Assembly (NCBI RefSeq): GCF_001905095.1
Contig: NZ_LWLS01000117.1
Span: forward strand, 1-36,632
DNA length: 36,632 nt
Direction: 5' to 3'
Origin: Micromonospora sp. CB01531
GTDB lineage: Bacteria > Actinomycetota > Actinomycetes > Mycobacteriales > Micromonosporaceae
Both the position numbers and the translations under genes were made by a program. Positions within the stretch are counted from its first letter, which is position 1; each line of letters starts with the position of its first letter. Shown here piece after piece: positions 1 to 7,522 of this stretch. Below the pieces are notes generated by a model, which did not search any database, had not been told where the DNA came from, and was given only the letters and a program-made list of their open reading frames with translations.

Positions 1-49
1 CGCATCACCTCAACGAGGCCGCTGCTTGACATTTAAGCTCTTGGGATGT

Positions 50-109
50 CTTTGGGGTGGGTCGAGGAGCTTGATGAGCTTTGGGGTGGGTCGAGGAGCT
101 TGATGAGCT
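50..109. repeat. 29-bp perfect tandem duplication at 5' end of regulator gene
   Basis: Every base from 50 to 80 matches the base 29 positions downstream, giving two perfect copies (about 52-80 and 81-109). Because 29 is not a multiple of three, the duplication moves the first copy's ATG (46-48) out of frame with the regulator. Without it, the ATG at 46 would read straight into the regulator frame. The duplicated TTG at 81 now provides an in-frame start. Confidence 0.95.
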
Positions 110-1577
110 CTTGCGGGTGGTGCGGCGGCAGGGGTCGCTGGGGGAGGTCCTGCACTGGCTGGGGCGGCGGATCGGGGCAGAGGTTGCCTGGGTCGGTGGC
201 ACGTCCACGGTCGAGGCGGCGACGGCCGGGTTCCGCCGGAAGATCCTCGACGCGCTCGATGAGCAGTTGCGGCGCTTGGCCGTGGGGCGGTTGGCCGCGG
301 TCACGGCGCAGGTCGGCGGGGCGCAGGTGCATCTCGAGGCATTCGGGGAGCGGGTGCCGCGTCCGGTCCTGGTCACGGTCAGCGCCGTGGAGTTGTCGCG
401 TGAGGCGGCCGCGCTGGCGTCGCGGGCCGGGGGGCTGGTGGAGCTTCTGGGGCGGGCACTGGCCGCCGACGACAGCTTGCGCGGGTACGAGGAGAAAGCG
501 CGGCAGTTGCGGTTCGCCGTGCTGAGCGCGTTGATGGCGGGGGATGTAGCCCTCGCCAGGCGGATGACCGCCAGTGACGTGCCCCCGCTGCTGGGTGACG
601 AGCGGGTGCGGGTGTACCTGCTGCACTGCCCTCCCGCCGACCGTGACCGGCTCGCCCGCGCCTACCAGGACACCTCCGGTTACCACGGCCCGGGCCTGAT
701 GGTGCACTGCCCGTCATTCAGGGAGCATCTGATCTGCCCGATCGCCGAGAACTCCGGTGCCGGCGGGCACCTCGATCTGGATTCGGTGCTGCGGCGCCTG
801 GTCAGGGAGAACTCGTCGTACGCGCTTGGGGCCAGCAGGCTGCACCCGCTTGACGCCACGGCCGCGGCCTATGGCGAGGCCCTGCACGCCCTGGCCGTCG
901 CGCGTAACTCCCCGGAGCGCGTGGCGGCCTACCGCGGGCAGCCCTCGCTGGTGCACCTGCTGCCCCGCCAGGCGGCGGTCGTCTGGGCCCGCGCATATGT
1001 GGCGCCGCTGCACGCCGTTCCGAAGCTCACCCTGGACATCACGCGGCTGGCCCTGACGTTCCCGCGTTCCGCTGTGGCACGCCTGCTGAACATTGGCCGT
1101 AACACCGTCGCCGCGCACTGCCGGAGGGCGGAGGAGGCGCTGGGGCTCGACCTCAGTGACGTCCAGGCCCGCGCCACGCTCGACCTGGCGCTGTCGCTCA
1201 GCAGTCTCCAGAGCAGCGTCCAGCTCGGCCCGGGAGACACCCAGCAGGCCGCGCCGAGCCTGAGCGAACTGTTCGGCACCCGGCCCGCGACGACGTGGGC
1301 GGAAACTTTCCTCCGGCCCCTGCGCGACGCGGAGCATCGTGACCTGCACCGCACCGTGCGGTCCTGGATCGAGGCCAACACCGACGGCCAGCAGACCGCC
1401 GCGCAGCTGGGCCTGAGCCGTAACACCGTCCGGGCACGCCTGCGCGTCGCCGAGCGCTTACTCAACCGCGACCTGTTGACGACCGGGTCGGGCATCAACG
1501 ACCTCGTCCACGCCCTCCGCGCCACGAGTGGGCACCGTGCACAACCCGCAGAGGAATCTGAGCACCGTGCACGGTAG
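81..1577 (+). CDS. PucR/CdaR-type helix-turn-helix transcriptional regulator
   Basis: Predicted 498-residue cytosolic DNA-binding regulator. The C-terminal motif with NTVRARLRVAERLLNRDL (about residues 433-465) is typical of the PucR C-terminal helix-turn-helix family. A related motif, NTVAAHCRRAEEALGLDL, sits near residues 335-360, so the protein seems to carry two HTH_30-like units. The N-terminal 300 residues show no enzyme motif I recognise and may be a ligand or dimerisation region. The start is uncertain: TTG 81 is used because the better-looking ATG at 46 is put out of frame by the tandem duplication at 50-109. The protein may therefore be N-terminally altered or poorly translated, although the rest of the frame is intact. 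It lies 76 bp before a secreted-protein gene and overlaps a palindrome pair that could be its operator. Confidence 0.8.
   Translation: MGWVEELDELLRVVRRQGSLGEVLHWLGRRIGAEVAWVGGTSTVEAATAGFRRKILDALDEQLRRLAVGRLAAVTAQVGGAQVHLEAFGERVPRPVLVTVSAVELSREAAALASRAGGLVELLGRALAADDSLRGYEEKARQLRFAVLSALMAGDVALARRMTASDVPPLLGDERVRVYLLHCPPADRDRLARAYQDTSGYHGPGLMVHCPSFREHLICPIAENSGAGGHLDLDSVLRRLVRENSSYALGASRLHPLDATAAAYGEALHALAVARNSPERVAAYRGQPSLVHLLPRQAAVVWARAYVAPLHAVPKLTLDITRLALTFPRSAVARLLNIGRNTVAAHCRRAEEALGLDLSDVQARATLDLALSLSSLQSSVQLGPGDTQQAAPSLSELFGTRPATTWAETFLRPLRDAEHRDLHRTVRSWIEANTDGQQTAAQLGLSRNTVRARLRVAERLLNRDLLTTGSGINDLVHALRATSGHRAQPAEESEHRAR
1532..1575. promoter_or_regulatory. Paired GCACCGTGCAC sites, candidate operator
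   Basis: GCACCGTGCAC occurs at 1532-1542 and again at 1562-1572, exactly 30 bp apart (about three helical turns). The second copy is part of a perfect 12-bp palindrome, ACCGTGCACGGT (1564-1575). The pair straddles the end of the regulator gene and lies upstream of the secreted-protein gene, where an operator or activator site would be expected. Which protein binds is unknown. Confidence 0.45.
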
Positions 1578-1653
1578 CTCCGGCAGGATGCCGCCTCGTA
1601 GCGTGCTCTCTGTGCGGATGAAGATCGCACCAGATCCAGAGAGGATGGACTCC

Positions 1654-2148
1654 TTGAGACACATGACGACGGTTCGGGACGGGCTCGCGCGATCTCGGCG
1701 CGCGGTTGGCGGTGCCCTCGCTCTCGTGACCGCGGCGATGGTGGTGCTCGCCGCGCCGGCGCCGGCCATGGCCGCAGCGGATTGGTACAGCGAATGCGCC
1801 CGCGCGGATGTGAGTTGCCAGACCGGCGTCGAGGTCAAATTTGTGCCAAGCGATAAATGCGGGAAGGCGAGCGCGGACAGGCACCACACGGAGGTCTGCA
1901 TCCTGTACTACGGTGACAAAGTCTACGTCAGGGACGGTCAGGCCGACACGCACTCGGCGGTTGGGATAGTCACCTCCAGCACGGGCGATATCAGGCACCG
2001 GTATTGTCGCAACCCCCATGGATACGACACCTGGGCCGAGTGCAACTTTGACTGGACCGAGGACAGCACTAAAACCGTTTACGGCGGCTACCGGGTCAGC
2101 GATTCTGTCATATACAAGGATTATCTGTTTCCCTTCTCCGGTAACTGA
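1654..2148 (+). CDS. Small secreted Cys-containing protein
   Basis: Predicted exported protein of about 164 residues with no family I recognise. A positively charged N-terminus is followed by a hydrophobic stretch (GGALALVTAAMVVLAAPA) and an Ala-rich cleavage site near AMAAADW, i.e. a Sec signal peptide. The mature part of about 125 residues has six cysteines, an even number compatible with three disulfides, and is rich in Tyr, Asp and Thr. Start choice: TTG 1654 has GAGAGG nine bases upstream. ATG 1645 and ATG 1663 are in frame but their spacing from that ribosome-binding site is poor. The gene follows the PucR-type regulator and ends in a strong hairpin at 2157-2198, so it looks like a monocistronic, possibly regulated, secreted product. 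Function unknown. Confidence 0.7.
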   Translation: MRHMTTVRDGLARSRRAVGGALALVTAAMVVLAAPAPAMAAADWYSECARADVSCQTGVEVKFVPSDKCGKASADRHHTEVCILYYGDKVYVRDGQADTHSAVGIVTSSTGDIRHRYCRNPHGYDTWAECNFDWTEDSTKTVYGGYRVSDSVIYKDYLFPFSGN

Positions 2149-2156
2149 CCGTCATC

Positions 2157-2198
2157 AGGGCGTGCCGCCGGCCGTTGGAACGGCCGGCGGCACGCCCT
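2157..2198 (+). terminator. 20-bp-stem hairpin after secreted-protein gene
   Basis: A perfect 20-bp inverted repeat (arms 2157-2176 and 2179-2198, loop GG) begins eight bases after the stop codon. It is a strong GC-rich terminator of the actinobacterial kind with only a short T run. Between this hairpin and the next one at 2459 I see no gene. Confidence 0.85.
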
Positions 2199-2458
2199 TC
2201 CCGATCGCCAGCCGCTGTTCCCCACGATCCGGCCAGTGAGGTCGCCGACGGCCCGGCACCACTCGATCCAGCCATGGTTCGGGCCGAGACAGGCGCGCGT
2301 GCGGCCGACCGGTACTCGACTACGGCGCCGCGCGGCCGTGAACCGCACGTCGGCCCAGTGCTGGTGTGCTTGCCGCCGGACGCTGGTCGGCTACGACGCG
2401 GCAGGCCGCAAGATCGGACTAGACAGCCGCGCCCGCCGGGCGGCGCAGGGTTCGTGTC

Positions 2459-2491
2459 GGGCCGGCCGTACCTCCGCGGTACGGCCGGCCC
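2459..2491 (-). terminator. 14-bp-stem hairpin downstream of MMPL gene
   Basis: Arms 2459-2472 and 2478-2491 form a perfect 14-bp stem around loop TCCGC. The stem lies 18 bases past the MMPL stop codon and most likely terminates that transcript. It could also act on the opposite strand. Confidence 0.8.
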
Positions 2492-2509
2492 CGTGCACGT
2501 GCCTGCTGC

Positions 2510-4633
2510 TTACAATGCCGCCGGTACCCGCCCGACCGGCGGGGCCGCGGCCGGCCGGTCCGCCGGCCGGGCCAGGGCGCTCGGCCACCAGGTACGGCGG
2601 CCGACGTGCAGGGCGAGGGCCGGGACGAGCAGGCTGCGGACCAGGAACGTGTCGAGCAGCACCCCGACGCCGATGATTACGGCCGTCTGGACGGACGGCA
2701 CCAGCGGCAGCACGCTCAGCGCACCGAACGTGGCGGCCAGCACGACACCCGCGCTGGTGATCACCCCGCCGGTCACGGTCAGCGCGTGCAGGACCCCCTG
2801 CCGGTGCCCGAGCTGCGCTGTTTCCTCCCGGGCCCGGGTGCTGAGGAAGATGGTGTAGTCCACGCCGAGGGCGACGAGGAACAGGAATGTCTGCAGCGGG
2901 ATCCCGACGAACAGGTTTGGGTAGCCGGTCGCGTGGAGGATCAGCCCGGCGGCGCCCAGCGCGGCGACGTAGGACAGGACCACGCTGGCCAGCAACAGCA
3001 GCGGCGCGACCAGCGCCCGCAACAGCAGCACCAGGATGACGAGGACGACCGCCAGCACCAGCGGTGCGACCAGGCGGTTGTCCCGGTCGACGGTCCGCTT
3101 CTCGTCGATCAGGTACGCGGTGTCCCCGCCGACGAGGGCCTGCGCACCCGGCACGGCGTGCACCGCGGCGCGGAGCCGGTCGACGGTGTCGAGGGCCGCG
3201 TCGCTGTCCGGCGTGTCGGCCAGGATCGCGGCGATGTGTACCCAGCGGCCGTCCGGCGAGCGTTCCGGCTCGCCGACCTCGGCCACCCCGGGCACGGTAC
3301 GGGCGGCGGCCACCACCTGCTCGGCCGGGCCGGCGGCGGCCAGGATCTCCGCCGGGGCGACGGATCCCTTCGGGTAGTGCGCCTCGATCATCCGCTGGCC
3401 GGTGACCGAACCGACCTCCTTGGTGAACGACTCGTCGTGCGGCATGCCGATGCTCAGGTTGACCATGCCGAAGCTCAGCGCGACCAGCGCCGCCGCTGTG
3501 CCGAGCCATACCGCGCGGGGCCGTCGGCCGACGAACCCGGCGATCCGCCGCCAGACTCCGTGCTGGGCTGCCACGTCGATCCCGACCGCGTTGGGCGAGT
3601 AGCGGGGCACGAAGGGCCAGAACAGCCACCGCCCGAAGATGACCAGCACGGCCGGCAGCAGCGTGGTCATGGCCAGCAGCGCCGCGACGATTCCGACCGC
3701 GCCGACCGGCCCGAGCCCGCGGGTGGACGGCAGCTGCGCGGCGAGCAGGCACAGCAGACCGATCGCCACCGTCGCCGCCGACGCGCCGATCGCGCCGATC
3801 GACCGGCGCAGCGCGACGCCCATCGCCGCGTGCCGGTCGGCGTGCCGGCGCAGTTCCTCCCGGTAGCGGGCGATGAGCAGTAGGGCGTAGTCCACGCCGA
3901 CGCCGAAGACCAGCACGGTCAGGATGCTCTGGCTCTGGAAGTCCACGGCCAGCCCGGCATGTTTGGCCAGCAGGTACACCATCGCGCTGGCGAGCTGGTT
4001 GGCCAGCGCTACCGTGATCAGCGGGATCAACCACAGCACCGGGCTGCGGTAGGTGATGAGCAGCAGCAATGCGACGGTGGCGGCGGTGGCCAGCAGCAGC
4101 GTGGTGTCCATGCCGGCGAACGCGTCGAACACGTCGTCCTCACCGCCCGCCGGGCCGGTCAACGCCGTCCGCAACCCATCGGGTACGTCAGTGCCCAGGC
4201 GGTCCTTGACTCCAGCGACCGCGTCGGCCCGCTGGTCCGCGTCTCCGGCGACGGGGAAGGAGAGCAGCAGCGCCTTCCCGTCGTAGCTGGGCACCGGCGG
4301 GGACACCTGACCGCCGTCGGCGTATCGGGAGAACGCCGCGCGGTCGGCGTCGACTTTGACCCGGTCGGCGGCGGTGAACCCGGCCTCGCGGACGTAGACG
4401 GCGACGGCCAGGGGCTTCTGCGAATCCGGGAACGCCTGCTCCGCCCGCTGCACGGCCCGGTTGGCCTCGGCGGTGGCCGGCAGCGCGCCGAGGGCGTCGT
4501 TGTTCCGCACCTCGGTCAGCTTCAGCGCCAGCGGCCCGGCCGCCGCGACGAGGACGAGCCAGAAGACGAGCATCACGTACTTGCTGCGCCGGCCGGACGG
4601 CAGGCCGGCTACCTTTTGCCTGGTCGTGGTCAT
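2510..4633 (-). CDS. MMPL family RND-type transporter
   Basis: A 707-residue integral membrane exporter of the MMPL/RND superfamily, which uses the proton gradient to move lipids or small molecules out of the cell. A first membrane segment (about residues 19-39) is followed by a large outer domain to about residue 170, a block of membrane helices, a second outer domain and a final helix block: the usual duplicated RND plan at normal length. The GVDYALLLIARYREE and GVDYTIFLSTRAREE motifs mark equivalent positions of the two halves. ATG 4633 is chosen because a GCAGG-like site precedes it and the residues upstream look non-coding. The upstream region carries a palindrome shared with the two-component operon at 18.4 kb and the remains of a divergent sensor kinase. 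This suggests regulation by a LuxR-type response regulator. Substrate unknown. Confidence 0.93.
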   Translation of the reverse strand: MTTTRQKVAGLPSGRRSKYVMLVFWLVLVAAAGPLALKLTEVRNNDALGALPATAEANRAVQRAEQAFPDSQKPLAVAVYVREAGFTAADRVKVDADRAAFSRYADGGQVSPPVPSYDGKALLLSFPVAGDADQRADAVAGVKDRLGTDVPDGLRTALTGPAGGEDDVFDAFAGMDTTLLLATAATVALLLLITYRSPVLWLIPLITVALANQLASAMVYLLAKHAGLAVDFQSQSILTVLVFGVGVDYALLLIARYREELRRHADRHAAMGVALRRSIGAIGASAATVAIGLLCLLAAQLPSTRGLGPVGAVGIVAALLAMTTLLPAVLVIFGRWLFWPFVPRYSPNAVGIDVAAQHGVWRRIAGFVGRRPRAVWLGTAAALVALSFGMVNLSIGMPHDESFTKEVGSVTGQRMIEAHYPKGSVAPAEILAAAGPAEQVVAAARTVPGVAEVGEPERSPDGRWVHIAAILADTPDSDAALDTVDRLRAAVHAVPGAQALVGGDTAYLIDEKRTVDRDNRLVAPLVLAVVLVILVLLLRALVAPLLLLASVVLSYVAALGAAGLILHATGYPNLFVGIPLQTFLFLVALGVDYTIFLSTRAREETAQLGHRQGVLHALTVTGGVITSAGVVLAATFGALSVLPLVPSVQTAVIIGVGVLLDTFLVRSLLVPALALHVGRRTWWPSALARPADRPAAAPPVGRVPAAL

Positions 4634-4690
4634 AGCGTCGATCCTGCGGCCGGTGACGGTCGCAGGCAGGAGTGCCAGGTCCCGAACGCC

Positions 4691-4716
4691 GGTGGTGGTA
4701 GCACCACCGATTCCGG
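4691..4716. promoter_or_regulatory. Palindromic operator shared with the kinase/regulator operon
   Basis: This 26-bp block is identical to 18369-18394. Its core, GGTGGTAGCACCACC (4694-4708), is an inverted repeat with a 3-bp centre. It lies 61 bp upstream of the MMPL start. The identity over a non-coding block that otherwise diverges argues for a conserved response-regulator binding site. Confidence 0.7.
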
Positions 4717-4805
4717 TGGCAGGTTGGGCGGAAAACGGCGGCGCATGCCTGCTGGCCTTCGCGCTGCCGGCGTATGGCCTCAAGGGCGTCCTGCTCCGTA
4801 CCCGG
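4717..4805 (+). pseudogene. Remnant of a divergent sensor histidine kinase
   Basis: After the shared operator, 4726-4738 matches the ribosome-binding site and start region of the intact kinase (18404-18416), but the ATG is now ACG. From about 4736 the sequence jumps to kinase codons about 129-147. It reads ACLLAFALPAYGLKGVLL against VCLLAFVLPGYGLEGVLF in the intact protein. About 380 bp of kinase sequence is missing, with the junction in a short CGGCGG repeat, and the match ends near 4800. This was a paralogous kinase transcribed away from the MMPL gene. Confidence 0.75.
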
Positions 4806-4894
4806 GAGAGCAACGGCCGGCGATTTCGATCCAACGCGCAACCTGCGGAGCCGGACCTGGCGTGACTATCTCGAATCGGGGATAGGAGGCTCAC

Positions 4895-5010
4895 CAACTT
4901 GATTAGGAATCGTCAGTGATCATAGATTGATCGTGTGGAATTTCTTCGGCTCTCACGGGCTGTGAAGCGTCTGGGTGTGCACGCGGTGACGCTTGGGCTT
5001 TCGCCGAGTC
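4895..5010 (+). mobile_element. IS607-type transposase (TnpA) N-terminal fragment, copy 1
   Basis: The short frame from 4935 reads LRLSRAVKRLGVHAVTL, a degraded version of the MerR-like helix-turn-helix at the start of IS607-type serine recombinases. The flanking sequence up to GTGATCATAGATTG (4917-4930) is repeated before a second fragment at 9.69 kb, so both derive from ends of related elements. No recombinase catalytic domain and no tnpB are present. Confidence 0.55.
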
Positions 5011-5381
5011 TTGAAGTATCTCGGGCTGCTGACCAGCAAGAACGAGTAGACGACCGACTTTGCCGTGCCCGTGCCTTTCCAGGGCGCTTTACCAGCGCCT
5101 TACGACGCTGGCCGCAGCCGCGCACGAGGTGATTCTGTTCGCCGGCACGGTGATCAGGGCGGGGTGCCGCAGCGTAGCTAATGGAACTTCTGAACAACGG
5201 TCATCTACCGGGTAACCCGGTCCATGCTGAGGGTCCAGGTCGCAGACGTGGGACCCTCGGCACTACCACCAGCTTTCTCCCGTGTTGGGAGTCAGCATGT
5301 CGCTTCCCGGCTGCTGGCCGCATCCCGCGTACTCCCCAAAGCGCCCATGGCGTAATCGTTCGCTTTGGTCACTTTGGGCGA
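5011..5381. other. Intergenic debris without a convincing gene
   Basis: No intact reading frame with coding character. A plus-strand stretch at about 5088-5200 reads as a short protein-like remnant (ALYQRLTTLAAAAHEVILFA) of unknown origin. An 8-bp-stem hairpin (GAGGGTCC at 5229-5236 with GGACCCTC at 5251-5258) could terminate the minus-strand gene ending at 5382. Confidence 0.4.
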
Positions 5382-6132
5382 CTACGGCACGGTGTACCAA
5401 TCTGAGCAAAGCCACTGAGTATAATAGGCGGAGCGGGCCCATCCTTGGCAAGCTCGAAATTGCGTGACGTCGGAATTCAAACTCCTCGATGCGGAGTAAC
5501 CACCGGAGACTTCCAATGAGCCAGAGCTGCCGTCCATGAGTTGGTAGTCGACGCTACCTCCAGCTACACCGGAGCCGCCACCGTTCCATACCCAGACCCA
5601 GCTTGCGGCTCCGTTGCCCGGGCTATTATCTGCTTGGGCGTGGGTGTTATAGTAATAGGCATCGTATGCAGCGGCGGATGCGGGTGCCGAAAAAAGCACA
5701 ACCATGAAGGCGGTCGCCGTCGCAATGAAAGCGGCTTTTTTGGCGATCCATTTCTTTCTCATTCCATTCTCCTCTCAAGCAGCATATGCCATCACTTTTG
5801 TTGCCAAGTCGAGAAAATGACCGGCGATCCTTAAATGAGGTGACCCTGCTTATTTGATCTCGGCCCACCGCTCGACGCTCGGTCGAGGGGTCAGGGCTGT
5901 TGCAAGGTCAGTTGATCTTGTGTTTGTGCTGACCAGTGGGGCCGTGTCCGAGATGGACGAAGCTCCGGTTGTGATCGATGAATCTCTCAAGTCCTCGATG
6001 AGCACGGAGCTTCGGTGATTCCTGTGTCTGCCATGTCCTATGGGGGCTCGTCGCCGCCTCGTTCGCAACGGCGGGAGCGGCGGAAGCAATAACCGCCAAA
6101 GCACTCCCGGAGAGGATTCCACCGATAACTCC
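5315..6132. repeat. Direct duplication of about 820 bp, copy 1
   Basis: This segment matches 6312-7136 with scattered point differences and near-constant offset (about 1000 bp). It includes a 126-residue secreted-protein gene and most of an upstream 82-residue secreted-protein gene, both on the minus strand. The base composition is visibly lower in GC than the flanking genes, which suggests acquisition from elsewhere. Confidence 0.9.
5382..5762 (-). CDS. Small secreted protein, copy 1 of a duplicated pair
   Basis: A 126-residue exported protein of unknown function. Lysines at the N-terminus (MRKKWIAKKAAF) lead into a hydrophobic core and a clear signal-peptidase site at APASAAA. The mature part of about 95 residues is rich in Tyr, Ser, Gly and Asn, has two cysteines near the C-terminus and looks beta-rich. 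ATG 5762 is preceded by AGGAG at good spacing. The paralogue at 6388-6768 shares the leader and most of the mature sequence; the C-terminal 35 residues diverge most. It lies downstream of the 82-residue secreted protein on the same strand and may be co-transcribed with it. Confidence 0.75.
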   Translation of the reverse strand: MRKKWIAKKAAFIATATAFMVVLFSAPASAAAYDAYYYNTHAQADNSPGNGAASWVWVWNGGGSGVAGGSVDYQLMDGSSGSLEVSGGYSASRSLNSDVTQFRACQGWARSAYYTQWLCSDWYTVP

Positions 6133-6156
6133 CCGCCGAGCGATGTGTGGCTTCAT
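5908..6156 (-). CDS. Small secreted His-rich-tail protein
   Basis: An 82-residue predicted exported protein. It has a basic start (MKPHIARRG), a hydrophobic segment (IGGILSGSALAVIASAA) and a likely cleavage after APAVA. The mature peptide of about 50 residues ends in GQHKHKIN. ATG 6156 follows AGGAG at seven bases, a good start. A second copy at 6914-7136 lost its start when it was joined to an alpha/beta-hydrolase gene. Within the gene, CGAAGCTCCG (5958-5967) and CGGAGCTTCG (6005-6014) form a perfect inverted repeat, conserved in the other copy. Function unknown. Confidence 0.6.
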   Translation of the reverse strand: MKPHIARRGVIGGILSGSALAVIASAAPAVANEAATSPHRTWQTQESPKLRAHRGLERFIDHNRSFVHLGHGPTGQHKHKIN

Positions 6157-6213
6157 TAGCGACTCCTGTCAACAAAGCTGTCTACAGAGCCATCTGTCAC
6201 GGCGCTCACGAGG

Positions 6214-6268
6214 CGGTTGTCCCGGTCGACGCTCCGCTTCTCGTCGATCAGGTACGCGGTGTCTCCGT
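6214..6268 (-). pseudogene. Fragment of a second MMPL transporter gene
   Basis: About 55 bp match the MMPL gene at 3071-3125 with a few substitutions. On the minus strand it reads YLIDEKRSVDRDNRL, against YLIDEKRTVDRDNRL in the intact MMPL. It lies between the two copies of the 820-bp duplication and has no start, stop or flanking MMPL sequence. The differences suggest it comes from a paralogue rather than from recent copying. Confidence 0.7.
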
Positions 6269-6311
6269 CGCCCCAGCGGAGGCCCTGGGGATGCGGCCGC
6301 GCTGTCGCTTT

Positions 6312-7136
6312 CCGACTGCTGGCCGCATCCCCGCGTACTCCCCAAAGCGCCCATGGCGTAATCGTCCGCTTTGGTCACATTGGGCGACTACGACACGGCG
6401 CTCCAACCTGAGCAAGTCCAGTAGAAAAGTCCGGTATTGTAGTTGACCCATTCTTGGCAAGCCCGGATTTGCCTGACGTCGGAATTCAAACTCCTCGATG
6501 CGGCACTACCATAGACTACCAATGAGCCAGAGCTGCCGTCCCTGAGTTGGTAGTCGACGCTACCTGCAACTACACCGAAGCCGCCACCGTTGTATACCCA
6601 GACCCAGCTTGCGGCTCCGTTGCCCGGGCTATTATCTGCCTGGGCATGAGTTTCATAGTAATAGACATCGTATGCAGCGGCGGATGCGGGTGCCGAAAAA
6701 AGCGCAACCATGAAGGCGGCCGCCGTCGCAATGAAAGCCGCTTTTTTGGCGATCCATTTCTTTCTCATTCCATTTTCCTCTCTAGCAGCGTATGCCATTA
6801 CTTTTATTGCCAAGTCGAGAAAATGACCGGCGATCCTTAAATGAGGTGACCCTGCTTATTTGATCTCGGCCCACCGCCCGACGCTCTGCCAAGGGATCAG
6901 GGCTGTTGCAAGGTCAGTTAGACTTGTGTTTGTGCTGGCCAGCGGGGCCGTGTCCGAGATGGACGAAGCTCCGGTTGTGATCGATGAATCTCTCAAGTCC
7001 TCGATGAGCACGGAGCTTCGGTGACTCCTGCGTCTGCCATGTCCTATGGGGGCTCATCGCCGCCTCGTCCGCAACGGCGAAAGCGGCGGAAGCAATAACC
7101 GCCAAAGCACTCCCGGAGAGGATTCCACCGATAATA
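6312..7136. repeat. Direct duplication of about 820 bp, copy 2
   Basis: Matches 5315-6132. Its right end stops inside the codons after the start of the 82-residue secreted-protein gene and is joined to the alpha/beta-hydrolase at about 7136. Its left end begins just after a short MMPL-like fragment. Confidence 0.9.
6388..6768 (-). CDS. Small secreted protein, copy 2 of a duplicated pair
   Basis: A 126-residue paralogue of the protein at 5382-5762, with nearly the same signal peptide (MRKKWIAKKAAFIATAAAF, cleavage at APASAAA) and a similar Tyr/Gly/Ser-rich mature part. Two cysteines are near the C-terminus. ATG 6768 has AGAGGA upstream and matches the start of the other copy; an upstream in-frame ATG at 6813 lacks this support. 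The C-terminal third differs from copy 1, the pattern expected after duplication with some divergence. Function unknown. Confidence 0.73.
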   Translation of the reverse strand: MRKKWIAKKAAFIATAAAFMVALFSAPASAAAYDVYYYETHAQADNSPGNGAASWVWVYNGGGFGVVAGSVDYQLRDGSSGSLVVYGSAASRSLNSDVRQIRACQEWVNYNTGLFYWTCSGWSAVS

Positions 7137-7522
7137 CCGCGCTGGTCCACTGCGATGACCGTGAAGTCCCGGGCCAGCGCCGGCATCAGGAAACGCCAGG
7201 CGTACCAGTTCTCCGGCCAGCCGTGCACCAGCAGCAACGGAGGCCCGCCGCCGCCGATGACCGCGTGCTGACGCAATCCGTTGGCGTAGATGAACCGGCT
7301 GGTGAAGATGGTGCCGAACCCGGCCGGGAGCCGCAGATCCCCGGAGACCGAGCCGGGACCCGTCGAGGTTTGCGACTGGTGGTCGCCGCTGGCGTGCGCA
7401 GGGCGGGCGGCGAGCGCGTCCAGCGGCACGAGGGCAGCCGTGCCGACCGCTGCGGCCGCTGCGCCGAGCAGGGCACGCCGACTTGGACCGGGCGTCGCTT
7501 CAGTGGGTTCGGCTTTGGTCAA
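6914..7522 (-). pseudogene. Alpha/beta-hydrolase truncated by fusion to duplication copy 2
   Basis: The first 128 codons (7522 to about 7137) are the N-terminus of a Tat-exported alpha/beta hydrolase of the epoxide-hydrolase-like group. A twin-arginine motif (SRRALLG) precedes a hydrophobic segment, then comes an HGWPENWYAW oxyanion motif and VIAVDQRG, just before where the nucleophile elbow should follow. There the frame runs into IIGGILSGS, the signal-peptide region of the duplicated 82-residue protein, and ends at its stop. The catalytic Ser, Asp and His of the hydrolase are lost. TTG 7522 is the start, with AGGAG six bases upstream. The chimera could still be made and exported but cannot be a hydrolase. 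Confidence 0.85.

Noticed and set aside
26..54. TTGACA at 26-31 as a -35 box for the first gene
   Set aside because: No -10-like sequence at 16-18 bp spacing, and the position relative to the uncertain start is too close.
2606..3883. 425-codon plus-strand frame opposite the MMPL gene
   Set aside because: Composition (Asp, Gln, Arg, Gly repeats) is that of a shadow. The minus strand encodes clear membrane helices.
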